Shown here piece after piece: positions 1-7,172 of a stretch of DNA of 64,000 nt. Source of the stretch: Syntrophaceticus sp050949745 (GTDB lineage: Bacteria > Bacillota > DSM-12270 > Thermacetogeniales > Thermacetogeniaceae); the NCBI GenBank assembly GCA_050949745.1, contig JBMNGF010000021.1, forward strand, positions 1-64,000, written 5' to 3'. Under the pieces are notes generated by a model, which saw only the letters and a program-made list of their open reading frames with translations, had not been told where the DNA came from and did not search any database. Numbering within the stretch: the first letter of the stretch is position 1; every line of letters starts with the position of its first letter. A program made the position numbers and the translations under genes.

Positions 1-58
1 ACTCAAAATCCGCCGTGGTTCACCCCACATGTGGGTTCGACTCCCACCTTCGGCACCA
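1..58 (+). tRNA. tRNA-Leu (CAA), 3' part only
   Basis: This is the 3' portion of a tRNA cut by the window edge. The anticodon loop reads CTCAAAA, giving anticodon CAA (leucine). A long variable arm follows, as class II tRNAs such as Leu have, then a T arm GTGGG-TTCGACT-CCCAC at about 31-47, and an acceptor strand ending CTTCGGC-A with an encoded CCA. The acceptor half implies a GCCGAAG 5' strand, which is common for Gram-positive tRNA-Leu. The D arm and 5' acceptor lie outside the window. Confidence 0.8.
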
Positions 59-90
59 ACACTATACAACACAAAGATAGAACTGTTCAA

Positions 91-131
91 AAAACAGCCC
101 CCCGATTGAGTAATGGAGGAGCTGTTTTTTT
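91..131 (+). terminator. Rho-independent terminator after tRNA
   Basis: AAAACAGC pairs with GCTGTTTT across a short loop, and the right arm runs into seven T residues. It sits about 35 bases after the tRNA CCA end and probably ends that transcript. Confidence 0.7.
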
Positions 132-399
132 ATATATTGATATTGATTTGTTTCTTTCCTTCAAAAGTTTTTCCTTCTATTTTCTGCCTTCTTTTATTGC
201 ATTTACAGATTGTTGCTCATTCTGTTCATTCTATAATAATAAATCACTGTAGCGGGCGTAGTTTTAACGGGAAAGAGGAGAGGCAGGGGGCTAAGTAGAA
301 TTCGGGTGGTAACCGATTAGAACCTGATACCTTTGCTCCTTTTATTTGGCTGCAAAAATCAGGATAATTGTATAGCATTAGTATGAGGAGGGGGAACTG
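132..399. other. Intergenic region before nudC
   Basis: No convincing gene is visible here. The first half is T-rich. Near 304-315 is GGGTGGTAACCG, which superficially resembles a T-box core but has no specifier loop or terminator partner. A good ribosome binding site (GAGGAGGGGG) lies just before nudC. Confidence 0.4.
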
Positions 400-1227
400 A
401 TGTTCCAGGATATTGAGCCTAGAGTATTCCATAATGAATTTCAAAATAAACAGGCGGAGCCGGAGGACTTGTTTCTGGCTTATCAGGGAGATGCCGTGCT
501 GGTGCGGGAGGATAAGGATAAGCTTTGGTATCCGTCCTTTGCCGATTATTCCGTCAGTCACCCGCATCTGCTGCAGGAGGCCCATTTTTTATTTACCATT
601 GACGAGATAAATTATTATTTGGTTGAAGAAGATGGGCTAGATGAGGTGCCAGGCTGGATCTATGTGAGCAATACTCGGTTTCGGAAAAAAAACTGGCGCT
701 CCTTCGCAGGTGTAGTCGGCTGGCAGCTGTATCGGTGGTATGCTGATCACAAATATTGCAGTCGGTGTTGTAAGCCCTTGCAGCACTCGAAAAAGGAGCG
801 CATGCTTTATTGCGCAAACTGTGGTATGACAGTCTATCCCACCATTACACCCTGTGTCATTGTTGGAGTGCATGATGGGGACAGACTACTGATGACCAAA
901 TATGCTAATACTGACTACCGTAAATATGCTCTTGTAGCCGGCTTTAACGAAATCGGGGAAAGCCTTGAACAGACAGTGCGCCGGGAGGTTATGGAGGAAG
1001 TTGGGCTGCAGGTGAAGAATATTCGTTATTATAAAAGCCAGCCCTGGCCATTTACCGATACCCTACTGGCAGGTTTTTTCGCCGAGTTGGATGGAAACGG
1101 CAGGATCCATCTCAATGATGATGAGCTGTCAGTCGGAGTCTGGATGCCTCGGGAGGAGATTCCAGATCCGGATGATAACATTTCTTTGACCGGTGAAATG
1201 ATTCAAGCTTTTAGGATGGCGAAATAA
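400..1227 (+). CDS. nudC: NAD(+) diphosphatase / NADH pyrophosphatase NudC
   Basis: This 275-residue Nudix hydrolase splits NADH or NAD+ into NMN(H) and AMP; bacterial NudC also removes NAD caps from RNA. Visible features are the four-cysteine zinc ribbon (C120, C123, C138, C141), the Nudix box at about 181-203 (GFNEIGESLE...REVMEEVGL), and the NudC-specific SQPWPF motif at 213-218, which separates NudC from other Nudix enzymes. Length matches the family. The start has a strong upstream GAGGAGGGGG. The gene stands alone between a tRNA terminator and a transporter lipoprotein gene, so no operon partner suggests a special role. Confidence 0.93.
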   Translation: MFQDIEPRVFHNEFQNKQAEPEDLFLAYQGDAVLVREDKDKLWYPSFADYSVSHPHLLQEAHFLFTIDEINYYLVEEDGLDEVPGWIYVSNTRFRKKNWRSFAGVVGWQLYRWYADHKYCSRCCKPLQHSKKERMLYCANCGMTVYPTITPCVIVGVHDGDRLLMTKYANTDYRKYALVAGFNEIGESLEQTVRREVMEEVGLQVKNIRYYKSQPWPFTDTLLAGFFAELDGNGRIHLNDDELSVGVWMPREEIPDPDDNISLTGEMIQAFRMAK

Positions 1228-1586
1228 AAAAAAGCCGTCGGGTACCTGGTACCTATTGCAAGATAATGGCAAATTAGTGCTAGTCAACAGGCCTGTTTTG
1301 TGCGTCCGGTCCGCAGACATGAAGGCTTCCCGAGCTTGCTACAGGAGAAAGAATCTCTGCTTGTAAAGGCACTGGTTATCTGTTATTGTCGAATACTTTC
1401 ATGTATACGTGAAAAAGTCTTTAAAATCTTATTTTATAGAGGTAGGAAAATCAGGATGAATGTCTAATAGTAATTATAATCATGACATTTAGGCATAAAA
1501 GAAAGCGGGGTGTAATCTCACCAAGGGATCGAGGGATTGTAAAGCCAAGCATAATGTCATTAAAAAAATTTAGGATGGTGAATTTC
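1228..1586. other. Noncoding leader with palindrome and long-range inverted repeat
   Basis: This is a 359-base gap between nudC and the binding lipoprotein. It contains the self-complementary GGTACCTGGTACC at 1241-1253, related in form to the GGTGCCTGGCACC repeat near 29.0 kb. It also contains an 8-bp inverted repeat, ATGACATT at 1482-1489 and AATGTCAT at 1553-1560, just before the lipoprotein start. The second pair could close a structured 5' leader, but no known riboswitch class is recognised. An in-frame ATG at 1482 would add a basic N-terminal stretch before the signal peptide and was not chosen. Confidence 0.35.
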
Positions 1587-2513
1587 GTGAGAAAATTACT
1601 AAGTATCGCAGCTCTTGTATTGGTAATTGCTGTTGGTGTGGTTGGAGTATCAGGCTGCGGCAGTTCTGGCAGCAGTAGTGAAGAAAACAAACCTACAATT
1701 ATAGTCAGTTCAAAACCTCCTACAGAGGCGATGTTGTTGGGTACAATGACTTATATGTATCTAGAAGAACTTGGCTATCCCGTTGAGAACCAGATGGCTC
1801 TGGGGTCGCTGGCGGTAATCCGGCCGGCTTTGGAAGCCGGGGAGATCAACTGCTACTGGGAATACACTGGAACCGTATTGATCAATATTATGGAACATGA
1901 GCCCAGTTTTGATTCAGAGGAATGCTATCAATTGGTAAAAGAATATGATGCCGAAAAAGGCATAGCATGGCTGGATTATTCTCCATTTAATAATACTTAC
2001 GGGATCATCGTGAGAAAGGATATTGCTGAACAATATGATTTAAAAACGGTATCGGATCTTGTTGATGTAGTCAATGAGGGGGTTGAGCTGACCTTCGCAA
2101 GTTCTCAGGAGTGGCAGGAGCGCAGTGATGGTATGAAGCACTGGGAACAGGTTTATGGCTTTAATTATCCAAGAGAAAATGTTTCAAATATTGCACTGAA
2201 TATGACATATGAAGCTTTGAAAGCCGATCAAGCAGAGGTAGGTCTTGCTTTTACCACTGATTCTCGGATTTTAGGCTACGGGCTGGTGTTGTTAGAGGAT
2301 GATAAAATGGCATTTCCAGTTTATAATCCTGCACCTCTTTTCAAACAAGAAATCATTGATGCATACCCTGAAATTCCTGAACAGATGAAAAAACTGAGTG
2401 AAATTCTGGATGAGGGAACCATTATGGCATTGAACAAAGAAGTAGACATAGACAAGAAAAGCGTTGATGAAGTAGCCAAGAGCTTTTTGCAGGAACAGGG
2501 TTTGATAAAATAG
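1587..2513 (+). CDS. Glycine betaine/choline-type ABC transporter substrate-binding lipoprotein
   Basis: This is an extracellular solute-binding protein of the OpuAC/OpuBC/OsmX (quaternary ammonium) family, anchored to the membrane by lipid. From the GTG at 1587 (about 308 residues) it starts with a basic segment and hydrophobic helix ending in lipobox VSGC, then a Ser/Gly-rich linker. The mature domain has KPPTEAMLLG near its start and WEYTGT in the first lobe, both typical of this family. GTG 1587 follows AGGATGGTG at a good distance; ATG 1575 and 1482 are alternatives. No permease or ATPase gene is adjacent, so it is an orphan binding protein or works with a transporter elsewhere. The exact ligand cannot be read from sequence. 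Confidence 0.85.
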   Translation: MRKLLSIAALVLVIAVGVVGVSGCGSSGSSSEENKPTIIVSSKPPTEAMLLGTMTYMYLEELGYPVENQMALGSLAVIRPALEAGEINCYWEYTGTVLINIMEHEPSFDSEECYQLVKEYDAEKGIAWLDYSPFNNTYGIIVRKDIAEQYDLKTVSDLVDVVNEGVELTFASSQEWQERSDGMKHWEQVYGFNYPRENVSNIALNMTYEALKADQAEVGLAFTTDSRILGYGLVLLEDDKMAFPVYNPAPLFKQEIIDAYPEIPEQMKKLSEILDEGTIMALNKEVDIDKKSVDEVAKSFLQEQGLIK

Positions 2514-2547
2514 AGCCATAAATGTACAGATGCTACCTGTTATGTTT

Positions 2548-2597
2548 AGCCCTGGTGCTCTAAGTAACCAGTATGATAAGAGCATCAGGGCTATTTA
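2548..2597 (+). terminator. Rho-independent terminator
   Basis: AGCCCTGGTGCTC (2548-2560) pairs with GAGCATCAGGGCT (2580-2592) through 13 positions with one G-U pair, and an AT-rich tail follows. It ends the lipoprotein transcript. Confidence 0.75.
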
Positions 2598-2653
2598 TTA
2601 AAGTGAGCTATCTGTATCCAGCAATAAAAGGATCCCACCGACTTATGAGAGTG

Positions 2654-2680
2654 GTGGCAAACGAAACGTCCCGTTGCCAC
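2654..2680. repeat. REP-like 27-bp palindromic element, copy 1
   Basis: Imperfect palindrome starting GTGGCAAACGAAACGTC and ending CCCGTTGCCAC. Three more copies lie at 5373-5399, 6507-6533 (inverted) and 9673-9699. All are 27 bases long, intergenic, and keep the GTGGCA...TGCCAC (or GCGCCAC) ends and the AAACGTC core. Confidence 0.75.
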
Positions 2681-2746
2681 ATCAGCAGAGGTTTTTTCAT
2701 TTTTTTTATAGGGAGGGAAAATTCACATTAATTTAGGTATTGTATT

Positions 2747-2778
2747 ATATATAACAATATGAGAATATGGACATATAT
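2747..2778. promoter_or_regulatory. Candidate ArsR-type operator upstream of permease
   Basis: ATATATAACAATAT (2747-2760) and ATATGGACATATAT (2765-2778) form an imperfect inverted repeat, matching at 11 of 14 positions around a 4-base centre. Its size and AT-rich ends resemble the operators of the ArsR/SmtB family. It lies 52 bases before the permease that heads the locus containing an ArsR gene. Binding is inferred. Confidence 0.4.
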
Positions 2779-2829
2779 CAATTTGGTATTAGTTTATCAT
2801 AAACAATATTACTAAGGAAGGGGGACAAG

Positions 2830-4002
2830 ATGAAGGAACGCAATAAATTTCTACTACTAATAGCGCTTTTTCTAGCAGCCTATTTTATTCCTTTTGGACA
2901 TCCAAGGGTAAGTAAAGCAATTCTCGAAGGATTTATGATGTTGCAGGAGTATGTGCAGGCGCATGTTCTCTTCTGTCTGGTGCCGGCGCTGTTTATTGCT
3001 GGGGCGATCTCTTACTTTCTCTCTCAGCAAGCAGTGATCAAGTACTTCGGTGGTGAAGCCAAACAGTGGGTAGCCTATCTAGTAGGTTCTGTTTCTGGGG
3101 CGGTGCTGGCGGTCTGTTCCTGTACAGTACTTCCACTTTTCGGGGGAATCTACAAGCGAGGTGCCGGGCTTGGCCCTGCTATCGCTTTCCTCTACTCTGG
3201 TCCTGCCATCAACATTCTGGCCATTGTATTAACAGCTAGGGTGCTAGGATGGGAACTGGGTATAGCCAGGGTAGTAGGTGCTGTAATCTTTGCCCTAGTG
3301 ATCGGCCTTCTCATGGCTTTTATCTTCCGGAAGGAGGAACAGGAAAGGTTAGAAAGCTCTCGCAAACTGGCTGCCGAACTGCCTGAAGAGAAAAGAACTC
3401 CATTGCAGATGTTATCGTATTTCCTTGTCATGATCCTCATATTAATTTTCGCTGCTTGGGGTAAACCTGAGGGTAGTGAAGGATTTTGGCTGGTTGTTTT
3501 TCAGGTGAAGTGGTATCTTGCTGGAGCTTTGCTGATTATTCTGGGGTTGATGGTTTGGCGCTGGTTTGATAAGGATGAAGTTTCTTCCTGGATGGATGCC
3601 ACCTGGTTTTTTACCAAACAGATCATTCCTCTGCTGTTCGCAGGAGTTATTGTGGCAGGATTTCTGCTGGGGAGGCCAGGTTTGGACAATGGAATTATTC
3701 CATCTGAATGGATTGCTGCTGTAGTAGGGGGCAATTCCTTACAGGCCAATTTTGCAGCATCTCTGGCAGGTGCGCTGATGTACTTTGCGACATTGACAGA
3801 AGTCCCCATCCTGCAGGGATTGATCGGATCCGGTATGGGGAAAGGCCCTGCCCTGGCTCTACTGCTCGCAGGTCCTGCTTTGAGTTTGCCCAGTATGCTG
3901 GTGATCGTCAGGGTTATCGGAGCGAAAAAGGGATTGACTTACGCGGGACTGGTTGTTGTAATGGCTACACTTTCCGGATGGCTCTATGGTATGTTTTTTT
4001 AA
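2830..4002 (+). CDS. Permease of the ArsP_1/YraQ (DUF318) family
   Basis: This 390-residue integral membrane protein has about 8-10 hydrophobic helices and a charged cytoplasmic loop near 165-195. The family signature CSCTVLPLF (C96, C98) is followed by GIYKRGAGLGPAIAFLYSGP, and a second GPALSLPS motif sits near the C terminus. Relatives include the organoarsenical exporter ArsP and Cu/Zn-associated permeases, so transport of a thiophilic metal or metalloid compound is likely. The start follows AAGGAAGGGGG. The next genes encode a small CxxC thioredoxin, a Cys-rich protein and an ArsR regulator, which supports a metal-responsive export locus. The true substrate is unknown. Confidence 0.85.
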   Translation: MKERNKFLLLIALFLAAYFIPFGHPRVSKAILEGFMMLQEYVQAHVLFCLVPALFIAGAISYFLSQQAVIKYFGGEAKQWVAYLVGSVSGAVLAVCSCTVLPLFGGIYKRGAGLGPAIAFLYSGPAINILAIVLTARVLGWELGIARVVGAVIFALVIGLLMAFIFRKEEQERLESSRKLAAELPEEKRTPLQMLSYFLVMILILIFAAWGKPEGSEGFWLVVFQVKWYLAGALLIILGLMVWRWFDKDEVSSWMDATWFFTKQIIPLLFAGVIVAGFLLGRPGLDNGIIPSEWIAAVVGGNSLQANFAASLAGALMYFATLTEVPILQGLIGSGMGKGPALALLLAGPALSLPSMLVIVRVIGAKKGLTYAGLVVVMATLSGWLYGMFF

Positions 4003-4123
4003 ACACTATAATCATTTCAGCACGAATTTCCAAGGACAGCATTAGTTGATTGCGGGGGCTTCGGAAACCAATAACCAGTATATGCGGTCCCCCTAATACT
4101 AATAAAATAAGGAGGAATTCGAG

Positions 4124-4363
4124 ATGAAAATAGAGATTTTGGGAACGGGTTGTGCCAAGTGCAATAAGCTTGAGGAACTGGTGAGAGAAACAGTTGGTGA
4201 GCTGGGAGTTGACGCTGAAATTATCAAAATAACTGATCTCAATGAGATCCTTGAATACGATATCATGATGACTCCTGGGCTTGTTGTGGATGGAGAGATT
4301 GTATGCTCTGGCAGGCTGCCGAAAAAGGACGAAATTTTGAGATGGCTGCAGGGAGGACAATAG
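4124..4363 (+). CDS. Small thioredoxin-family (redox-active disulfide) protein
   Basis: This 79-residue protein has the form of a minimal thioredoxin fold. It begins with a beta strand and GTGCAKC (C10, C13), and has a MTPGLVVDG segment before the last strand, where the cis-proline of thioredoxins falls. Such proteins (thioredoxin_3 family) often sit beside ArsP/YraQ-type permeases and ArsR regulators, as here. It probably acts in the cytoplasm, handling disulfides or delivering the bound metal(loid). A strong AAGGAGG precedes the ATG. The partner role is inferred from context. Confidence 0.85.
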   Translation: MKIEILGTGCAKCNKLEELVRETVGELGVDAEIIKITDLNEILEYDIMMTPGLVVDGEIVCSGRLPKKDEILRWLQGGQ

Positions 4364-4513
4364 TGTGAATACCCATGTTGCTTTATAGTCCAATACCTAC
4401 AGAGGATGAAAATTAAGACCGACTATGTTTCAAGGAAAAACTGTATGCAAGGGGAACCGTCCTAGTGCATCTGCCAACCCGTCTTGGGGAGAGAAGAAGG
4501 AGGCGAAGTAGAC

Positions 4514-4726
4514 GTGGTGGAGAGGACCTGCCGTGTTTGCGCTCTAGCACGGAAAATGGAACCAGAAGGGGTATATTTTTGTTATAAGCACAAACGCGTC
4601 AAAGCGCCTGATGAAACAGGCAGGGATTGGGGATGTCTCTACTTTTGTGAAGCAGCGCCGGAGGAAAACCTTAGCCCCTACCAGTATCTGCTGATCAAGG
4701 AGACAGAATTGTCTACGCGAAAGTGA
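4514..4726 (+). CDS. Cys-rich small protein of unknown function
   Basis: I do not recognise this 70-residue protein. It has five cysteines: a CxxC near the N terminus (C6, C9), then C23, C41 and C45, spaced like a small zinc or metal site, followed by a hydrophilic tail. The GTG at 4514 is chosen because AAGGAGG lies 10 bases upstream; an in-frame TTG at 4484 would add ten residues. Its end overlaps an upstream alternative start of the ArsR gene by 4 bases (GTGA), suggesting co-transcription. Its place between the thioredoxin and the ArsR regulator suggests a part in the same metal-handling process. Confidence 0.6.
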   Translation: MVERTCRVCALARKMEPEGVYFCYKHKRVKAPDETGRDWGCLYFCEAAPEENLSPYQYLLIKETELSTRK

Positions 4727-4794
4727 CATCTGCCAACATAATTGTCCCGGGTGGACAGCAAATAAACAAAAGAGATAAGGAAGGATCATTTTCG

Positions 4795-5268
4795 ATGGCA
4801 CAGGTTGATGTTGTGGTTTTTGGAACCGCTGCTTCCAGCAGCGGCTGTGCATGCTGCGCGACCGCATGTGGTGATTCAGATCGGTCTATGGAGAGAGCAC
4901 AACATTTTGAGGATGTGATGAAAATGGCCAGTGACATATTTGATCTTCGTACACGGATTACCAAGGCTTTGGCTCACCCCCTACGTTTGAAAATTATAGA
5001 TCAACTGGACATTGATCAAGAAAGGTGTGTCTGCGAACTGGTAGATGTCCTTTGTTTTGACCAGCCGGTGGTATCCAAGCACCTGGCTGTTCTAAAGAAT
5101 GCCGGGCTTGTCACCTCCCGCCAGGAGGGGACGAGTGTTTATTACAAACTCAGGACACCATGTGTCAAAAAGTTTTTGGACTGTATTGACCGTGTAATGA
5201 AAGAGAATCTGCAGGCAACCAGAGAAGAAATGGCTGGGGTAAGCCACTGTATAAGTGAGGGGGAGTAA
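4795..5268 (+). CDS. ArsR/SmtB-family transcriptional regulator with Cys-rich N-terminal extension
   Basis: This is a metal- or arsenic-responsive repressor of about 157 residues. The winged-helix domain occupies roughly residues 55-135 and contains ERCVCELVDVL, equivalent to the ELCVCDL metal-binding box of ArsR, and a recognition helix QPVVSKHLAVLK. Unusually, a 40-residue N-terminal segment precedes it, with a strand (VDVVVFG) and a cluster GCACCATAC (C18, C20, C21, C25). ATG 4795 is chosen for its GGAAGG site; a GTG at 4723 would extend it further. It probably controls the upstream permease-thioredoxin genes; a candidate operator lies at 2747-2778. The ligand is not determinable. Confidence 0.85.
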   Translation: MAQVDVVVFGTAASSSGCACCATACGDSDRSMERAQHFEDVMKMASDIFDLRTRITKALAHPLRLKIIDQLDIDQERCVCELVDVLCFDQPVVSKHLAVLKNAGLVTSRQEGTSVYYKLRTPCVKKFLDCIDRVMKENLQATREEMAGVSHCISEGE

Positions 5269-5333
5269 ATGGTGGAGGTCTATCTAAATAATGCCGCTAT
5301 CTCTAAACACTCATCTTTCCAGCATGTTTTATT

Positions 5334-5367
5334 AAAAAAGGGATACATGGGATATCCCGCTTTTTTA
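5334..5367 (+). terminator. Rho-independent terminator
   Basis: AAAAAAGGGATA pairs with TATCCC followed by GCTTTTTT. It lies 65 bases after the arsR stop and ends the permease-arsR unit. Confidence 0.75.
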
Positions 5368-5372
5368 TTATT

Positions 5373-5399
5373 GTGGCAAGGGAAACGTCCCCGTGCCAC
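5373..5399. repeat. REP-like 27-bp palindromic element, copy 2
   Basis: Begins GTGGCAAGGGAAACGTC and ends CCCGTGCCAC; identical to the copy at 9673-9699. It lies directly after the terminator, and a partial half-unit (CCCCGCGCCA) follows. Confidence 0.8.
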
Positions 5400-5490
5400 C
5401 CCCGCGCCAAGCCTGTAACAAGGATTAATATCTTAGACAGCGAATAGTGTTAGAAGATATGTTGATACCCGAACAAGAGGTGTTACAAAG

Positions 5491-6474
5491 ATGCAAATAT
5501 TAGTTACAGGTGGGGCTGGATATATAGGTTCACATACATGTGTAGCTTTACTCAATGCGGGGCATACAGTGACTATTGTTGACAATCTTTGCAACAGTAA
5601 AATCCAGGTGATAGATAGAATAAAGCAGATAACCGATAAGGATGTTATGTTCTATCAGGAAGATGTCACTGATGAAGCTGCAGTGGATATGATCATGTCT
5701 GATCATTCCTTTGATGGGCTTATTCATTTTGCCGGTTTTAAAGCTGTGGGTGAGTCTGTGGAGTTTCCTTTAAAATATTATTATAACAACACAGTCAGCA
5801 CCATGATCTTGGCTAAATGCTGCCTGAAATACGGAGTGAAGCGATTTGTTTTTAGCTCATCGGCTACAGTGTATGGAGAGAATGAAGTTCCCTTTGTGGA
5901 GACGATGAGACTTCTTCCCACTACTAATCCTTATGGTGAAACAAAAGTGATCAGTGAACGGATATTGACTGATATTGCAAAAGCAAATCCGGATTTTGCG
6001 GTATCGCTGCTCAGATATTTCAATCCAGTGGGAGCCCATGAGAGCGGATTAATTGGCGAAGATCCCCGGGGTATTCCCAATAATCTGATGCCTTTTATAA
6101 CTCAGGTTGCCAAAGGAAAGCTTGAGAAGCTACGAATTTTTGGCAATGACTATCCGACTGCAGATGGCACCGGGGTAAGGGACTATATTCATGTGATGGA
6201 TCTTGCGGAAGGGCATGTAGTCGCTCTTGAGAAATTGTCGGCAGGTGTGCATATCTATAACCTGGGGACAGGCCGGGGGACTTCAGTGCTGGAATTAGTG
6301 AAAGAATTTCAGGAAATTAATGGCGTCGCTGTTCCTTATGAAATTGTGGATAGGCGACCTGGTGACATAGCTGAGTGTTATGCAGATGCTAGTAAGGCAA
6401 AGGCAGAACTCGGTTGGGTAGCTGAACGTGGTGTAAGAGAAATGTGCCGGGATGCCTGGAATTATGAGCGATAG
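5491..6474 (+). CDS. galE: UDP-glucose 4-epimerase
   Basis: This 327-residue short-chain dehydrogenase-type enzyme interconverts UDP-glucose and UDP-galactose, supplying galactose for cell-surface sugars or allowing galactose use. It has the N-terminal NAD-binding motif GGAGYIG, the catalytic SSSATVYG segment, and the Y148-x3-K152 pair in NPYGETK. RYFNPVGAH and the substrate-site RDYIHVMDLA are also typical of GalE. Length fits the family. AAGAGGTG precedes the ATG. It stands alone, flanked by REP-like repeats, with no gal operon partners. Confidence 0.93.
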   Translation: MQILVTGGAGYIGSHTCVALLNAGHTVTIVDNLCNSKIQVIDRIKQITDKDVMFYQEDVTDEAAVDMIMSDHSFDGLIHFAGFKAVGESVEFPLKYYYNNTVSTMILAKCCLKYGVKRFVFSSSATVYGENEVPFVETMRLLPTTNPYGETKVISERILTDIAKANPDFAVSLLRYFNPVGAHESGLIGEDPRGIPNNLMPFITQVAKGKLEKLRIFGNDYPTADGTGVRDYIHVMDLAEGHVVALEKLSAGVHIYNLGTGRGTSVLELVKEFQEINGVAVPYEIVDRRPGDIAECYADASKAKAELGWVAERGVREMCRDAWNYER

Positions 6475-6482
6475 TGTGGAGG

Positions 6483-6533
6483 TGTGGCGCGGGGGTGTGG
6501 CGCGGGGTGGCGCGGGGACGTTTCCCTTGCCAC
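6483..6533. repeat. REP-like element copy 3 (inverted) with expanded half-units
   Basis: The full 27-bp element is at 6507-6533 in reverse orientation (GTGGCGCGGGGACG then TTTCCCTTGCCAC). Upstream the half-unit GTGGCGCGGGG is repeated twice more, giving a small tandem expansion directly after the galE stop. Confidence 0.7.
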
Positions 6534-6628
6534 ATTCGGGTCAGGCTGCTTTTCATGATATAGCTGGGGATTAGCTGGGTATGTGGAAAATGCCTAAAGA
6601 GAACCCTAGGGGATGCATTATCCAAGCA

Positions 6629-6670
6629 AGCAATGGGAGCTTGGGCATTAGTCCAGCAATGAGAACTTGG
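6629..6670. repeat. Short direct repeat pair
   Basis: AGCAATGGGAGCTTGG (6629-6644) and AGCAATGAGAACTTGG (6655-6670) match at 14 of 16 positions, spaced 26 bases apart. They lie in a 400-base gene-free stretch between galE and the sigma-factor locus. Confidence 0.5.
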
Positions 6671-6718
6671 AACATAGCCGATGTCTAATATCGATGTCTA
6701 ACCAGTGCCGATTACCGG

Positions 6719-6795
6719 CGTCCAGCACCTAGCACAAGGCGCCGGGCACCCTGTATCCGCACCCCGCACCCAGCCCCCCTAGCACACCCGGCACT
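6719..6795. repeat. Degenerate heptamer-periodic array
   Basis: About eleven 7-base units can be laid end to end (CGTCCAG, CACCTAG, CACAAGG, CGCCGGG, CACCCTG, TATCCGC, ACCCCGC, ACCCAGC and so on). They are C-rich with a recurring CACC/CGC core. No ORF uses this stretch. A second array of the same period is at 43958-43992. Confidence 0.6.
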
Positions 6796-6874
6796 ATTTT
6801 GCCTCTTTAGCTGCGGTGACTGTCATAAAAGCCTGAATCCTATTCCTCCGGTGACTTCACCATTTTGACGAAAC

Positions 6875-6915
6875 AATAAGGGACTTGTATGATAAAAACA
6901 TACTCGTCCCTTATT
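6875..6915 (-). terminator. Strong hairpin, probable terminator for minus-strand sigma locus
   Basis: AATAAGGGAC (6875-6884) pairs perfectly with GTCCCTTATT (6906-6915), and an inner GTATG/CATAC pair extends the stem. Read on the minus strand it lies about 80 bases after the small ORF stop, with a modest T-rich tail. Confidence 0.6.
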
Positions 6916-6996
6916 ATATTTCTTCATTATATTTCCTCGGTCACTCTGTTCCCTTTTTCATCCTATCCTGAAGACAGAGCTTATACCAAAGCACAT

Positions 6997-7149
6997 TCAA
7001 TTATAAAGATTAAGCAGAGCAGCAATAAGCTGACCAAAGGCATCAATAATCTTCTGAACAATCTCAAGTTGAACATAATGACCACCTCCTGAAAGATAGG
7101 GTTTGTTCAATGCTACAAATGCTGCTGCAACATATAATGTAAAGTTCAT
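6997..7149 (-). CDS. Small ORF, 50 residues, downstream of anti-sigma gene
   Basis: I do not recognise this protein. It starts with ATG at 7149, 23 bases after the anti-sigma stop, and ends with TGA at 6997. The N-terminal part is hydrophobic (MNFTLYVAAAFVAL), followed by a GGG turn and an amphipathic stretch (EIVQKIIDAFGQLIAALLNL). The amino-acid make-up looks protein-like and the ORF ends before the hairpin at 6875-6915. No clear Shine-Dalgarno is visible; translational coupling to the upstream gene is possible. It could be a small membrane or secreted peptide of the sigma regulon, but this is inference. Confidence 0.4.
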   Translation of the reverse strand: MNFTLYVAAAFVALNKPYLSGGGHYVQLEIVQKIIDAFGQLIAALLNLYN

Positions 7150-7172
7150 CTTATAACTGGGGTCATCTAGGG

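Noticed and set aside
304..315. GGGTGGTAACCG resembling a T-box core before nudC
   Set aside because: It has one extra base relative to the T-box consensus, no specifier stem and no terminator; nudC is not a usual T-box target.
7014..7076. Alternative minus-strand ORF of 31 codons after AGGAGGTGG
   Set aside because: It has a good ribosome binding site, but the overlapping 50-codon frame gives a more protein-like product and fits operon spacing. Only one is likely real.
6889..7092. 67-codon plus-strand ORF
   Set aside because: It starts within a strong hairpin and overlaps the better minus-strand small ORF; no ribosome binding site.
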